Below, one piece after another: positions 9,206 through 18,925 of a DNA stretch of 64,000 bases (position 1 is the first letter of the stretch; every line of letters starts with the position of its first letter). The notes under the pieces are model-generated. The model saw only the letters and a program-made list of their open reading frames with translations. It was not told where the DNA came from and searched no databases. The position numbers and the translations under genes were made by a program. The stretch covers positions 5,022,001 to 5,086,000 of the forward strand of contig NZ_CP140152.1 in the NCBI RefSeq assembly GCF_034479515.1, read 5' to 3'. Source of the DNA: Duganella zoogloeoides. Lineage in GTDB: Bacteria > Pseudomonadota > Gammaproteobacteria > Burkholderiales > Burkholderiaceae_D.

Positions 9206-9520
9206 TCAGATTTTCAGGCCGGCGATATCGTTGCCGCCGTCCACCCAATCCTTGACCCATTTCGGCTGGCGGCCGCGACCGGTCCACTGTTGCGAGGCAT
9301 CGGCCGGGTTGCGGTAGCGTGCGGCCACCGGTCCGGTACGACCACCGCGCACCTGGGCGGCGCCCAGCAGTTCCTTGAGCGGCAAACCGACGCTGCGCGC
9401 GATGGCGTGGATTTGCTCCAGCGCCTCGGAACGGTCCTGGCTGGCGCGCTGCTTCAGTTCGTCTTTTAACTGCTCCTGCAAATCACGTAATTGTGCAGAA
9501 GTTAATTTACTCAAGTCCAT
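9206..9520 (-). CDS. hns: H-NS family nucleoid-associated protein
   Basis: 104-residue DNA-binding protein of the H-NS/BpH3 group, which silences AT-rich DNA. The N-terminal half is a charged coiled coil suited to oligomerisation (about residues 5-50). The C-terminal domain holds the diagnostic motif YRNPADASQQWTGRGRQPKW with the GRGRQP minor-groove hook. AAAGGATC just before the ATG is a good ribosome binding site. The gene is monocistronic, and the upstream 65 bases are AT-rich. The AT-rich region at 56545-56800 in this same window would be a natural target, but that is inference. Confidence 0.95.
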   Translation of the reverse strand: MDLSKLTSAQLRDLQEQLKDELKQRASQDRSEALEQIHAIARSVGLPLKELLGAAQVRGGRTGPVAARYRNPADASQQWTGRGRQPKWVKDWVDGGNDIAGLKI

Positions 9521-9585
9521 ATTGATCCTTTAAGTGATGACTATATATTTTCACTGCCAGAATATATTACTGCATCAGGGACAGA

Positions 9586-10677
9586 TCACGGTTTCTTATG
9601 CCTGATCATCCAGCGCGGCGCTTTAAAACGCACGATGCGCACATAAATCCAGATGTAGCTGGCCATAAATACCAGGCAACACGCAATTAATACGGTGGTG
9701 TTATTCCAGAACAGCGTGGCCGGTATCACCGCCGACAGCGAAAACAGCCACAGATAAGGCGAGGTCAGCGAATTGCGGCGCACCAGTGCCCGCGCTTCCT
9801 TGCGCCCCACGGCCCACTGCACCACGCGCCGGAAGATCAGGCTGTGCAAATGTATGCCATCTGGAATTGCCGGTGATTTTCCGCGTACAAACATTCTGCG
9901 ATACACCGAGAACAGCGTTTCAAATGCCGGATAGATCAGCAACAGCGCCGCATACCAGGTCGATACCTCGGGATTACGCATGACCAGCAACAAGGCCAGT
10001 TCGCCCAGCATGAAACCGATGAAATAGGCGCCGCCGTCGCCGAGAAAGATCAGCCCCACCGGGTAGTTCCAGATCAAAAAGCCGGCAGTGGCGCCGGCCA
10101 CCATCAGTGCGGCCACCAGCACGAAGGTGTCGTTCACTTGCAGCGCGACATAGCCAAGCGACAGCAACATGCAGATGCACACCACGCTGGCCAGTCCATT
10201 GAAACCGTCGATGATATTAATGGCGTTGGCGATGCCCGAGACGGCCAGCACCGTCAGCGGCAGGGTGAACCACCAGTACCCCAGCGGCAGCACGGTAAAT
10301 GGCCAGTCGATGCGGTCGATGCGGGCGTCGAGCAGGAAAAAGCCGAGCGCAGCGGCGGCCATGGTCAGCAGCAGGCGGCGCGCCGGGCTGACCCGGCCCG
10401 TGTAGTCTTCGACGATGCCGCCGGCGAACGCTACGGCCGAGCACAGCAGCAAAGCCGCCAGCCACGATCCCATGGTGGGCACGCGCCAGATGGAAATGGC
10501 GGAGCTGAGCGCCACCGCCAGGAAAATCGACAGTCCGCCAATGCGCGCCACCCGGTGCGCATGGACCTTCTGCACGCCGGCGACGGCATCGAGTGCCGGC
10601 CCATGCAGGCGTGACTCCTTAATTACCAGCAAGGTCAGTAGTGCGGAAGCGATAAAGCTCAACAAAAAAGAGAACAT
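9586..10677 (-). CDS. WecA/MraY-family undecaprenyl-phosphate sugar-1-phosphate transferase
   Basis: Polytopic inner-membrane enzyme (363 residues, about 10-11 hydrophobic segments). It transfers a sugar 1-phosphate, typically GlcNAc-1-P, to undecaprenyl phosphate to start O-antigen or enterobacterial-type polysaccharide. Diagnostic loops are present: HRVARIGG near the N terminus, NAINIIDGFNGLA with the catalytic Asp pair region, FLGDGGAYFIG, and a histidine loop HLHSLIFRR. It lies between hns and the rhamnose operon on the same strand but is separated from rfbD by 255 bases. Cotranscription is possible, not shown. The acceptor and sugar specificity cannot be read from the sequence. Confidence 0.88.
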   Translation of the reverse strand: MFSFLLSFIASALLTLLVIKESRLHGPALDAVAGVQKVHAHRVARIGGLSIFLAVALSSAISIWRVPTMGSWLAALLLCSAVAFAGGIVEDYTGRVSPARRLLLTMAAAALGFFLLDARIDRIDWPFTVLPLGYWWFTLPLTVLAVSGIANAINIIDGFNGLASVVCICMLLSLGYVALQVNDTFVLVAALMVAGATAGFLIWNYPVGLIFLGDGGAYFIGFMLGELALLLVMRNPEVSTWYAALLLIYPAFETLFSVYRRMFVRGKSPAIPDGIHLHSLIFRRVVQWAVGRKEARALVRRNSLTSPYLWLFSLSAVIPATLFWNNTTVLIACCLVFMASYIWIYVRIVRFKAPRWMIRHKKP

Positions 10678-10814
10678 AGGTGGTCCATATTACCGAAGGC
10701 GCCTGCTACGTCGGACGGCTGGGTTGTCAGCACGTCAACTCGATTGTACCGGATAGCCGGCCGCAGTCACGCATCGGTGGAGATCTATGCGCAAAGCAAG
10801 GGAGAGTAACGATG

Positions 10815-10838
10815 CGCGGCGCAAAAATGTGCGCCGCG
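10815..10838 (-). terminator. Perfect 9-bp hairpin after the rhamnose operon
   Basis: Inverted repeat CGCGGCGCA / TGCGCCGCG with a 6-base loop, about 95 bases beyond the rfbD stop. It could end rfbBACD transcription but has no run of U after the stem, so the call is tentative. The rest of 10678-10932 shows no convincing gene; presumably it holds the promoter of the WecA-like gene. Confidence 0.4.
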
Positions 10839-10932
10839 ATCTTAGCAGTGGAATATTGGCAAAGCTTGCTTGCTTACCAATCGATACAAACTCGCCAGGT
10901 TTGTAACGTGATGTTGCGGTAATGCCAGGTGG

Positions 10933-11799
10933 TCAGCCCATGCAGAGATGCAGGGCTTGCTTCCAGTCGGGCAAGTGGCAGAAATGCGATACCAGGCGCT
11001 CGGACGACATCACCGAGTACTGTGGACGGCGGGCCGGGGTCGGGTACTCCGCGCTGCCGATCGGCAGCACGCGGCACGACAGGCCGGCCGCTTCGACGAT
11101 GGCCTGCGTGAACTCGAACCAGGTGGTCTGGCCTTGCGCACTCAGGTGGTACACGCCGCTGTTCTGGCTCCACCAGTCGGCACCGGCCTGGGTTTGAGCC
11201 TGGGCTTGGGCCAGCACCAGGGCCGTGGTGTCGGCAATGGTGCGGCTCCAGGTCGGTGCGCCATGCTGGTCGGCCACGACCTTCAATTCCTCGCGTTCCT
11301 TGGCCAGGCGCATCATGGTCAGCAGGAAGTTCTTGCCGCGCATGCCATACACCCAGCTGGTACGGAAGATCAGGTGGTCGATGCCGGCAGCGGCAATCGC
11401 CTGCTCGCCAGCGAGCTTGCTGGCGCCATACACATTCAGGGGGCCGGTGGCATCGTCCTCGCCGCGCGGCGACGGGTCGCTGCCATCGAACACGTAGTCG
11501 GTGGAGTAATGCACCATGGCTGCGCCCAGCAGTTTCGCTTCCTGCGCCATCAGGCCCGGGGCTTCGGCATTGACGCGGTACGCCAGCTCCGGCTCGCTCT
11601 CGGCCTTGTCCACGGCGGTGTAAGCGGCCGGGTTGACGATCAGTTGCGGACGCACGGTGCGGATCACGTCGCGCACCTGGTCCAGGTTGGACAAGTCCAT
11701 GACGTTGCGATCGACCGCCACGACTTCGCCCAGGCCTTGCAGGCTGCGTGCCAGCTCGTAACCGACCTGGCCGGTGCTACCGGTCAACAGGATCTTCAT
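10933..11799 (-). CDS. rfbD: dTDP-4-dehydrorhamnose reductase
   Basis: Last step of dTDP-L-rhamnose synthesis: NAD(P)H-dependent reduction of dTDP-4-keto-L-rhamnose. 288 residues, an extended short-chain dehydrogenase. The Rossmann motif is LLTGSTGQVGYEL at the N terminus, with the active-site pair in STDYVFDG and YGASKLAGE (Tyr/Lys). It is the last gene of rfbBACD; its ATG overlaps the rfbC stop by 4 bases, showing translational coupling. Rhamnose is a common component of LPS O-antigen or exopolysaccharide. Confidence 0.96.
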   Translation of the reverse strand: MKILLTGSTGQVGYELARSLQGLGEVVAVDRNVMDLSNLDQVRDVIRTVRPQLIVNPAAYTAVDKAESEPELAYRVNAEAPGLMAQEAKLLGAAMVHYSTDYVFDGSDPSPRGEDDATGPLNVYGASKLAGEQAIAAAGIDHLIFRTSWVYGMRGKNFLLTMMRLAKEREELKVVADQHGAPTWSRTIADTTALVLAQAQAQTQAGADWWSQNSGVYHLSAQGQTTWFEFTQAIVEAAGLSCRVLPIGSAEYPTPARRPQYSVMSSERLVSHFCHLPDWKQALHLCMG

Positions 11800-12341
11800 G
11801 CGAAGACCTCGGCGTCGGCCAGCAGCGATGCCACTTGATCTTTGCCCGACAATTGCGGCTCACCATCGAGCGGCCAGTCGATGCCGATCGCCGGATCGTT
11901 CCACAACACCGCGCGCTCGAACTCGGGCGCCCAGTAATCGGTGGTCTTGTACAGGAACGACGCGACCTCGGACGTGACCACGAAGCCATGCGCGAAGCCG
12001 GCAGGGATCCACAACTGGCGCTTGTTTTCGGCCGACAACTCGATACCGAACCACTGGCCGAAGGTCGGCGAGCTCTTGCGCAGATCGACTGCGACATCGA
12101 ATACGGCGCCTTCGGTCACCCGCACCAGCTTGCCCTGGGCCTGCTGGATCTGGTAATGCAGGCCGCGCAACACGCCCTTGGCCGAGCGCGAATGGTTGTC
12201 TTGCACAAAGACGGGATCGACGCCGGACAATTCCTTGAAACGGCGGGCGTTATAGCTTTCGAAAAAATAGCCGCGGTCATCGCCGAACACGCGCGGCTCC
12301 AGCACCAGCAAGCCTTCAAGCGGGGTAGTAATCACGTTCAT
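11796..12341 (-). CDS. rfbC: dTDP-4-dehydrorhamnose 3,5-epimerase
   Basis: Cupin-fold epimerase that converts dTDP-4-keto-6-deoxy-D-glucose to the L-lyxo form. 181 residues. Recognised by [18 protein letters not shown] at the N terminus, the active-site His in LRGLHYQ, the Asp in [15 protein letters not shown], and AGFAHGF. It overlaps both neighbours by 4 bases (rfbA upstream, rfbD downstream), so the four rhamnose genes are coupled at translation. Confidence 0.97.
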   Translation of the reverse strand: MNVITTPLEGLLVLEPRVFGDDRGYFFESYNARRFKELSGVDPVFVQDNHSRSAKGVLRGLHYQIQQAQGKLVRVTEGAVFDVAVDLRKSSPTFGQWFGIELSAENKRQLWIPAGFAHGFVVTSEVASFLYKTTDYWAPEFERAVLWNDPAIGIDWPLDGEPQLSGKDQVASLLADAEVFA

Positions 12342-13246
12342 CGGGGCACAACCTTATCTTCCAAAATTTGCAGCAAGTACTGGCCGTAATTGTTTTTCTT
12401 GAGCGGCTCGGCCAGCTTGCGTACCTGGTCGGCGGTGATATAGCCCTTGCGGTAGGCGATTTCTTCCGGGCAAGCGACTTTCAGGCCCTGGCGCTTTTCG
12501 ATGGTGGCGATGAATTGCCCCGCTTCCAGCAGCGAATCGTGGGTACCGGTGTCGAGCCAGGCCATGCCGCGTCCCATCACTTCCACCTTGAGCTTGTTCT
12601 GTTCGAGGTAAACGCGGTTGACGTCGGTAATTTCCAGCTCGCCGCGCGGCGACGGCTTGATACTGGCGGCGATATCGCACACCTTGTTGTCGTAGAAGTA
12701 CAGGCCGGTAACTGCGTAGTTCGACTTGGGCTTGAGCGGCTTTTCCTCGATCGAGATGGCAGTGCGGCCGTCGTCGAATTCCACCACGCCGTAACGCTCG
12801 GGATCCTGCACGTGGTAGGCAAACACGGTGGCGCCTGCTGGCTCCTCGCTGGCGCTGCGCAGCAGGGCGTCGAGGTCGTTGCCATAGTAGATGTTATCGC
12901 CGAGGATCAGCGCCGATGGCGCATCGCCGATAAATTCCTTGCCGATGATGAAGGCTTGCGCCAGGCCGTCCGGCGAGGGCTGTACAGCATAGCTGAGCTT
13001 GATGCCCCACTGGCTGCCGTCGCCCAGCAAATCCTGGAAACGCGGCGTGTCTTGCGGCGTCGAAATCAGCAGGATTTCGGTAATGCCGGCTAACATCAAT
13101 ACCGTCAGCGGATGATAGATCATCGGCTTGTCGTAGATCGGCAGCAATTGCTTCGATACAGCCATGGTGACCGGGTACAAGCGGGTGCCGGAACCGCCGG
13201 CCAGGATGATGCCCTTGCGGTTCAGGGTATTGGTCGCGGCGCTCAT
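12338..13246 (-). CDS. rfbA: Glucose-1-phosphate thymidylyltransferase
   Basis: First step of dTDP-rhamnose synthesis: dTTP plus glucose 1-phosphate to dTDP-glucose. 302 residues. The nucleotidyltransferase signature [16 protein letters not shown] sits at residues 12-27, followed by [17 protein letters not shown]. The frame is open another 93 codons upstream, but the ATG at 13246 forms an ATGA overlap with the rfbB stop and gives the family length. The other gene of the window that could feed it is the phosphohexomutase at 7627-9009. Confidence 0.97.
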   Translation of the reverse strand: MSAATNTLNRKGIILAGGSGTRLYPVTMAVSKQLLPIYDKPMIYHPLTVLMLAGITEILLISTPQDTPRFQDLLGDGSQWGIKLSYAVQPSPDGLAQAFIIGKEFIGDAPSALILGDNIYYGNDLDALLRSASEEPAGATVFAYHVQDPERYGVVEFDDGRTAISIEEKPLKPKSNYAVTGLYFYDNKVCDIAASIKPSPRGELEITDVNRVYLEQNKLKVEVMGRGMAWLDTGTHDSLLEAGQFIATIEKRQGLKVACPEEIAYRKGYITADQVRKLAEPLKKNNYGQYLLQILEDKVVPR

Positions 13247-14316
13247 TGCTGGCCTTCGCGGTTGAAATAGTTGGTTTCCACCCAGTTGGCATAGCTGCCC
13301 GATTGCACATCGGTGACCCAGGCCTGGTTGTCGAGGTACCACTGCACGGTCTTGGCGATGCCGGTCTCGAAGGTCTCGGCCGGTTTCCAGCCCAGTTCGC
13401 GCTCGAGCTTGCGGGCGTCGATGGCGTAACGACGGTCGTGGCCCGGACGGTCTTTGACATAGGTGATCTGGGCGCGGTAGCTGCTGCCATCGGCCTTCGG
13501 TTTTTGCTGGTCGAGCATGTCGCACAGCGTATGCACTACGTCGAGGTTGGCCATTTCGTTCCAGCCGCCCACGTTGTAGGTCTCGCCCAGGCGACCGGCT
13601 TCCAGCACGCGGCGGATCGCGGCGCAGTGGTCGCTCACATACAGCCAGTCACGCACTTGCTGGCCATCGCCGTAAATCGGCAGCGGTTTGCCGGCCTGGG
13701 CGTTGGCGATGATCAGCGGAATCAATTTTTCCGGGAAGTGGTACGGACCGTAGTTGTTCGAGCAGTTGGTGGTCACCACCGGCAGGCCGTAAGTATGGAA
13801 GTACGAGCGTACCAGGTGGTCCGAGGCCGCTTTCGATGCCGAATACGGGCTGTTGGGCGCAAATGCGGTGGTTTCGGTGAACGGCGCATCGTCCGGGCCC
13901 AGCGTGCCATATACCTCGTCGGTGGACACGTGCAGGAAGCGGAAAGACGCTTTTTCTGCTTCCGGCAGCGCCGACCAGTAAGCACGCGCCGCTTCGAGCA
14001 GGCTGAAAGTACCGTTGATGTTGGTGTTAATGAATTCGCCAGGTCCCAGGATCGAACGATCGACGTGGCTTTCGGCGGCGAAGTGCACCACCGCGCGTGG
14101 CTTGTGTTCCTGGAACAGCGCCAGGACCTGGGCCTGGTCGCAGATGTCGCCGCGCACGAAGATGTGGCGCGCATCCTGCTTCAGGGTAGCAAGGTTGTTG
14201 AGGTTGCCGGCATAGGTGAGCTTGTCGAAGTTGACAACGGACTCATCGGACTGGGCCAGCCAGTCGAGGACAAAATTCGAACCGATGAAGCCGGCACCAC
14301 CTGTAACAAAAATCAT
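13243..14316 (-). CDS. rfbB: dTDP-glucose 4,6-dehydratase
   Basis: NAD-dependent extended SDR enzyme, second step of the rhamnose pathway. 357 residues. The glycine motif is [15 protein letters not shown] at the N terminus. [11 protein letters not shown] and STDEVYG are diagnostic, and the catalytic [12 protein letters not shown] motif is present. First gene of the operon rfbB-rfbA-rfbC-rfbD. The promoter must lie in the 141-base AT-rich gap 14317-14457 shared with the divergent apaH; no clear -35/-10 pair stands out. Confidence 0.97.
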   Translation of the reverse strand: MIFVTGGAGFIGSNFVLDWLAQSDESVVNFDKLTYAGNLNNLATLKQDARHIFVRGDICDQAQVLALFQEHKPRAVVHFAAESHVDRSILGPGEFINTNINGTFSLLEAARAYWSALPEAEKASFRFLHVSTDEVYGTLGPDDAPFTETTAFAPNSPYSASKAASDHLVRSYFHTYGLPVVTTNCSNNYGPYHFPEKLIPLIIANAQAGKPLPIYGDGQQVRDWLYVSDHCAAIRRVLEAGRLGETYNVGGWNEMANLDVVHTLCDMLDQQKPKADGSSYRAQITYVKDRPGHDRRYAIDARKLERELGWKPAETFETGIAKTVQWYLDNQAWVTDVQSGSYANWVETNYFNREGQQ

Positions 14317-14457
14317 TTAGTATCCTGCAGCAAGCGTTAGTTAATATTAGGCGATATTTTATGTGAAACTTCGGTGCTGATGGGCAAAAATCGACATCGT
14401 TCCCTGATTTCGCCGCTATTTTCAAATTTTCAAGCAACGAATCCATGAGTATTTAAT

Positions 14458-15336
14458 ATGCAAACCTATGTCATCGGGGATCTGCAAGGCTGCCACGAAC
14501 AAGCACTGTCCATGCTCGACCGTATCCGTGCGCATGCGGCCGAGTGCGGCAATATGGCGCCTGCCATCCTGTTTGCAGGCGACCTGATCAACCGGGGCCC
14601 CGACTCGCTGGCGACGCTGCGCCATGTGCGCCGATTGGCGCTGGCCAGCGGCGGGCGCATCGACAGCGTGCTCGGCAATCACGACCTGCACCTGCTGGCG
14701 GTGGCCTATGGCATCCGCGCCGAGCACAAGTCCGATACCCTGGCCGAGATTCTCGACGCCCCCGACCGCGACGAACTGATCGATTGGGTGCGGCGCCGGC
14801 CGCTGGCGATCTCGGTCCACGCCGCCGGCCGCGAACATGTGCTGGTGCACGCCGGCCTGCTGCCGCAATGGAACGCGCAACAGGCGCTGGCCCTGGCTGG
14901 CGAAGTGCAGGCGATGCTGCGCGGTCCCGACCACGCCTTTGCAGAATTTTTGGCGCAGATGTACGGCAACGAGCCGGCGCAGTGGTCGGACCAGCTGGCC
15001 GGCGCCGACCGCCTGCGCTGCATCATCAACGCCATGACGCGGCTGCGCTTTTGCGATGCAGCCGGCGTCATGGACTTCAAGATGAAGGAAAGCGGCAAGG
15101 CCGACCCGTCTTCCGGCCTGATGCCGTGGTTCGAAGTGCCGGGCCGCCAGAGCGCCAACGCCACGGTGGTATTCGGCCACTGGTCGGCGCTGGGGCTGAC
15201 CGTGCGTCCCGACTTGATCGGCCTCGACAGCGGCTGCGTATGGGGCGGGCAGTTATCGGCCATGTGCCTGGAAGACCGCAGCCTGCTGCAAGTGCAGTGT
15301 CCACAGTTCCAGGAACCGGCCAAGAAGAAGGCTTAA
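14458..15336 (+). CDS. apaH: Symmetrical bis(5'-nucleosyl)-tetraphosphatase
   Basis: Hydrolyses Ap4A to two ADP, a cytoplasmic metallophosphatase of the PPP family that also affects RNA 5' Np4 caps. 292 residues. The metal-binding motifs are in order: GDLQGC near residue 8, GDLINRGPDS near 41, and LGNHDLHLL near 67, with later histidines in FGHWSALG. Divergent from rfbB. Its 3' end overlaps the convergent acyltransferase by 4 bases. Confidence 0.96.
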   Translation: MQTYVIGDLQGCHEQALSMLDRIRAHAAECGNMAPAILFAGDLINRGPDSLATLRHVRRLALASGGRIDSVLGNHDLHLLAVAYGIRAEHKSDTLAEILDAPDRDELIDWVRRRPLAISVHAAGREHVLVHAGLLPQWNAQQALALAGEVQAMLRGPDHAFAEFLAQMYGNEPAQWSDQLAGADRLRCIINAMTRLRFCDAAGVMDFKMKESGKADPSSGLMPWFEVPGRQSANATVVFGHWSALGLTVRPDLIGLDSGCVWGGQLSAMCLEDRSLLQVQCPQFQEPAKKKA

Positions 15337-16097
15337 TGGGAGGTGGAAGTCACGCCTAGTGCGCTGGCAACCGCCTGGTGCGCAACTTCAGCCAGCTCGC
15401 GCCGGTGCGCGCCGACAGTTGCGATGGCCGGCATGATGGCCACGCGCGCGGTCACCGGCGGCCCGTCCAGGATTGCCACGATGCTCTCGGCAAACGTCAT
15501 CTCGCCGATGAAATCGACCGAGTGGTGCAAGGCGCCAGCGGCGTCCACGTAGCGCAGCGCGAACGGCTGCACGGGCACCTGGGCGTCGATGGCCGCCTCG
15601 AACAGGTTGGCGTGAAACGGCAGCAACTCCCCTTGCGAAGCGGTGGTCCCTTCAGGGAAGAACGCCACGCGCTCGCCGCGCTGCAAGGTCGTCACCAGTC
15701 CCTCGAAAATCAGGCGCAGGTCGCGCCGGTTGCCGCGTGCGATAAAGACGGTACCGGCTTTCTGCGCCAGCCACCCGGCCAGCGGCCACGACCGGATTTC
15801 GGCCTTGGCCACGAAATGGCTGGGATACAGGCTGTGGATCACGAAAATATCGAGCCACGAGACGTGGTTCGACACCACCATCGCCTGCGACAGCACCGGC
15901 GCCGGCGCGGCAGCGCTGACGCCGCCGTCCTGCACCACGGTCACATTACATAGTGTGAGCAAATGGCGCGACCAGCGGCGGATGTGGCCATTGCGCCGCT
16001 CCTGCCCCAGCCAGGGAAACATGACGGCGCAAATCGCCATGCCCTGCAGCACGTGCGTGAGCACGCGCGCCAGGCGCAACATGGTAGACAACTTCAT
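15333..16097 (-). CDS. Lysophospholipid acyltransferase family protein (PlsC-like, second copy)
   Basis: 254-residue membrane-associated acyltransferase of the PlsC/LPLAT family. The catalytic H-X4-D motif is NHVSWLD, and the acyl-acceptor motif is FPEGTT. An N-terminal hydrophobic segment is present (about residues 8-28). It is the last gene of the algH-ruvX-pyrR-pyrB-pyrC' unit, 4 bases after the pyrC' stop. It differs clearly from the first PlsC-like gene at 2399. It could be a 1-acylglycerol-3-phosphate acyltransferase or act on ornithine lipid or another lysolipid; the sequence does not decide. Confidence 0.86.
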   Translation of the reverse strand: MKLSTMLRLARVLTHVLQGMAICAVMFPWLGQERRNGHIRRWSRHLLTLCNVTVVQDGGVSAAAPAPVLSQAMVVSNHVSWLDIFVIHSLYPSHFVAKAEIRSWPLAGWLAQKAGTVFIARGNRRDLRLIFEGLVTTLQRGERVAFFPEGTTASQGELLPFHANLFEAAIDAQVPVQPFALRYVDAAGALHHSVDFIGEMTFAESIVAILDGPPVTARVAIMPAIATVGAHRRELAEVAHQAVASALGVTSTSH

Positions 16098-16101
16098 GCC
16101 A

Positions 16102-17418
16102 TCAAGAACGCTGGAACGCGACGTGACCCGCCACGATGGTCGTGCGCACCTGCCCGGCCAGGTTGTAGCCGAGGAAAGGCGTATGCTTGCCCTGGCTAGC
16201 CAGGGCCGCCGCTTCCACCGTCCAGTGTGCTTCCGGATCGAACACCACCACGTCGGCCACCGCGCCCACCGACAAGGTGCCGGCGGCCAGTCCCGCCACG
16301 CGGGCCGGCTCGGACGTGATGCGGGCGATCGCCCGCGCCAGCGGACGCATATCTCCGGTGTTTTGCTGGGCAGCGTAATCGGTGGCCCATTTCAGGCTCA
16401 GCGACAGCAGCAGTTCCAGTCCGGTAGCGCCTGGCGAGGCTTCGCCGAACGGCAGCAATTTTTCATCGTCGTCCACCGGCGTGTGGTCCGAGCACAGCGC
16501 GTCGATGGTGCCGTCGAGCAGGCCCAGGCGGATCGCATCGCGGTCGCGCTGGCTGCGGAACGGTGGCGTCATGCGCGCGTTGGAGTCGAAGAAGCCGATG
16601 TCGGCATCGGTCATGTGGACGTGGTGGGCGCCGACGTCGCACGTGACCGGCAAGCCTTCGGCCTTGGCGCCACGGATCAGTTCGAGGCCGGCCGCCGACG
16701 AAATACGGCACAGGTGCACGCGCGCGCCGGTAGAGCGCATCAACTCGAAAATCGTGTGCAGGGCGATGGTCTCGGACATGACCGGCACGCCGGACAAGCC
16801 CAGGCGCGAGGCCAGCGGACCGCTGGCAGCGATGCCGCCCCGGCCGATGTGCGCATCCTGCGGACGCAGCCACACGGTGAAGCCGAACGTGGCCGCGTAT
16901 TGCAGCGCGCGCAGCAGCACGTTGGTGTCTTCGATGACTTCCTCGGCCTGCGAAAAGCCGATGCAGCCCGATTCGGTCAGCTCGGCCATTTCTGTCAGCG
17001 CCTTGCCCTTCAAGCCCATGGTCAGCGCGCCCAGCGGGTGCACGTGGGCCTGGTTGAGCGAGCGGGCGCGGTGTTTCAGCATTTCCACCAGGCCAGGTTC
17101 ATCGAGGACCGGGTCGGTGTCGGGCGGGCACACCAGGCTGGTCACGCCGCCTTGCATGGCGGCCTGCATTTCCGAGTCCAGCGTGGCCTTGTATTCGTAG
17201 CCCGGTTCGCGCAGGCGCGCGGCCAGATCGACGAAGCCGGGCGACACGATCAGGCCGGCAGCGTCGATGGTCCGGTCGGCGGTAAAACCTTGCGGGGCGG
17301 TGCCGATGGCGGCAATCTTGCCATCGACAATGTACAGGTCGTGCTGGCCGTCGATGCCGTTGGCCGGGTCGATCACCTGGCCGTTTTTGATAACAATGTT
17401 TTTCATACCTGCGCTCAT
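16102..17418 (-). CDS. pyrC': Degenerate dihydroorotase-like subunit of the aspartate transcarbamoylase complex (PyrC'/PyrX)
   Basis: 438 residues with an amidohydrolase/dihydroorotase type I fold, but the zinc site is destroyed. The DxHxHxREPG signature reads [10 protein letters not shown] (Asp64; Ala66 and Arg68 replace both histidines). The His of the QHVS-type loop is replaced (LCRISS), and the DHAPH loop reads DHTPV. In Pseudomonas and relatives such a non-catalytic PyrC' is a structural partner needed for stable dodecameric PyrB; I infer the same here. The start ATG overlaps the pyrB stop by 4 bases (ATGA), the arrangement known for pyrBC'. An active dihydroorotase should be encoded elsewhere in the genome. 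Confidence 0.9.
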   Translation of the reverse strand: MSAGMKNIVIKNGQVIDPANGIDGQHDLYIVDGKIAAIGTAPQGFTADRTIDAAGLIVSPGFVDLAARLREPGYEYKATLDSEMQAAMQGGVTSLVCPPDTDPVLDEPGLVEMLKHRARSLNQAHVHPLGALTMGLKGKALTEMAELTESGCIGFSQAEEVIEDTNVLLRALQYAATFGFTVWLRPQDAHIGRGGIAASGPLASRLGLSGVPVMSETIALHTIFELMRSTGARVHLCRISSAAGLELIRGAKAEGLPVTCDVGAHHVHMTDADIGFFDSNARMTPPFRSQRDRDAIRLGLLDGTIDALCSDHTPVDDDEKLLPFGEASPGATGLELLLSLSLKWATDYAAQQNTGDMRPLARAIARITSEPARVAGLAAGTLSVGAVADVVVFDPEAHWTVEAAALASQGKHTPFLGYNLAGQVRTTIVAGHVAFQRS

Positions 17419-18380
17419 CCCTGCGTACCTGCCACGATGCTCATCACCGCCATGCGGACGGCGATCCCGAAAGTTACCTGCGGCAAAATCACCGCTTGCG
17501 CGCCATCGGCCACGGCCGAATCGATTTCCACGCCACGGTTCATCGGACCGGGGTGCATCACGATGGCGTCGGGCTTGGCCAGCGCCAGGCGCTCGGGTGT
17601 CAGGCCGTAGCTCTTGAAGTATTCCTGCGCCGACGGCAGCAGCGCGCCACTCATGCGCTCGTTTTGCAGGCGCAGCATGATGATCACATCGACGTCCTTC
17701 AAGCCTTCATCCATGTTGGTGAAGGTGCGCACGCCCATTTGCTCGAGGCCGCCCGGCAGCAGGGTGTGCGGGCCGATCGCGCGCACTTCCGGCACGCCCA
17801 GCGTGGTCAGCGCGTGGATATCGGAGCGCGCCACCCGGCTGTGCAGGATGTCGCCCACGATGGCCACGCGCAAATTCGTAAAATCTTTCTTGTAGTGGCG
17901 GATCGTGTACATGTCCAGCAGCCCCTGGGTGGGGTGGGCGTGGCGGCCGTCACCGGCGTTGACCACGTGCACGTGCGATTGCTTCGTCTCCATCAGGTGC
18001 TTGGCGATCAGGTACGGCGCGCCCGACTGCGCGTGGCGCACCACGAACATGTCGGCATGCATGGCCGACAGGTTGTCGATGGTGTCGAGCAGCGATTCGC
18101 CCTTGCTGGCCGACGAGGCCTGGATGTTCAGGTTGATCACGTCGGCCGACAGGCGCTTGGCGGCGATCTCGAACGTGGTGCGGGTGCGGGTGGAGTTCTC
18201 GAAGAACAGGTTGAACACCGATTTGCCGCGCATCAGCGGGACTTTTTTTACATCGCGGTCGGAAATGCCGACGAACGACGAGGCGGTATCGAGGATGTGA
18301 TTGAGGATGGACTTGGGCAGTCCCTCGATCGACAGCAGGTGCTGCAGTTCGCCGTGTTTGTTCAGTTGCGGATTGAGCAT
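17415..18380 (-). CDS. pyrB: Aspartate carbamoyltransferase catalytic subunit
   Basis: Condenses carbamoyl phosphate with aspartate, the committed step of pyrimidine synthesis. 321 residues. The carbamoyl-phosphate site is [13 protein letters not shown]. Other family motifs are [12 protein letters not shown] and [11 protein letters not shown] near the C terminus. It lies between pyrR (27 bases upstream) and pyrC', which it overlaps. No pyrI regulatory gene is present, consistent with a class A PyrB-PyrC' complex rather than the enteric PyrB-PyrI type. Confidence 0.97.
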   Translation of the reverse strand: MLNPQLNKHGELQHLLSIEGLPKSILNHILDTASSFVGISDRDVKKVPLMRGKSVFNLFFENSTRTRTTFEIAAKRLSADVINLNIQASSASKGESLLDTIDNLSAMHADMFVVRHAQSGAPYLIAKHLMETKQSHVHVVNAGDGRHAHPTQGLLDMYTIRHYKKDFTNLRVAIVGDILHSRVARSDIHALTTLGVPEVRAIGPHTLLPGGLEQMGVRTFTNMDEGLKDVDVIIMLRLQNERMSGALLPSAQEYFKSYGLTPERLALAKPDAIVMHPGPMNRGVEIDSAVADGAQAVILPQVTFGIAVRMAVMSIVAGTQG

Positions 18381-18407
18381 GGTGATGGGCGTAGAGTTAA
18401 ACGTAGG

Positions 18408-18923
18408 TTATGCGTGATCGATGGTAAGCGTGAATTGTCCGTCATCGGCGCGCTTGAGCACCAGCGCCTGCCCTTTCTGCACGGTGACATGGGCGGCCAC
18501 GAAATCGGCCGCGACTGGCAGTTGCCGTTCGCCGCGATCGACCAGGGCCGCGAGCATGATGCGCGCCGGGCGGCCGTAGTCGAACAGCTCGTTGATCGCG
18601 GCGCGCGTGGTGCGGCCCGTGTACAGCACGTCATCGACCAGCAGGATGTTGGCGGCGGCCACATCGAAGCTGATGTTGGTGGGCTTGACCTCGGCCGGCA
18701 GGCCTTTCTTGGCGTAGTCGTCGCGGTAGAACGAGACGTCGAGCACGCCGCAGCGCGCGGACAGGCCCAGGTCGGCCGCCAGGCGTTCGGCGATCCAGGC
18801 GCCGCCGGAGTGGATGCCGACGATGGCGACATCGGACACGCCGGCCAGGCCGGCTTTGACGTCGGCCAGCAGCGTCGCATACAGCGCTTCGGCATCGAGT
18901 TGGTTGGGGTTGATTGTAGGCAT
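18408..18923 (-). CDS. pyrR: PyrR uracil phosphoribosyltransferase/pyrimidine operon regulator
   Basis: 171 residues. The PRPP-binding motif is ILLVDDVLYTGRTTRAA, characteristic of PyrR. In Bacillus this protein binds pyr mRNA and also has UPRTase activity. Only 2 bases separate it from ruvX, so no attenuator leader can lie immediately before it, and none is evident in the 27-base gap before pyrB. The regulatory role in this organism is therefore uncertain; a PRPP-dependent or direct transcriptional role is possible. Confidence 0.94.
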   Translation of the reverse strand: MPTINPNQLDAEALYATLLADVKAGLAGVSDVAIVGIHSGGAWIAERLAADLGLSARCGVLDVSFYRDDYAKKGLPAEVKPTNISFDVAAANILLVDDVLYTGRTTRAAINELFDYGRPARIMLAALVDRGERQLPVAADFVAAHVTVQKGQALVLKRADDGQFTLTIDHA

Positions 18924-18925
18924 GG

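Noticed and set aside
10680..10922. 80-codon frame in the gap between rfbD and the WecA-like gene
   Set aside because: No ribosome binding site, no recognisable sequence, and it spans the hairpin at 10815-10838.
18924..18925. PyrR-dependent attenuator before pyrR
   Set aside because: The genes ruvX and pyrR are 2 bases apart, so there is no room, and the 27-base gap before pyrB is also too short for the antiterminator structure.
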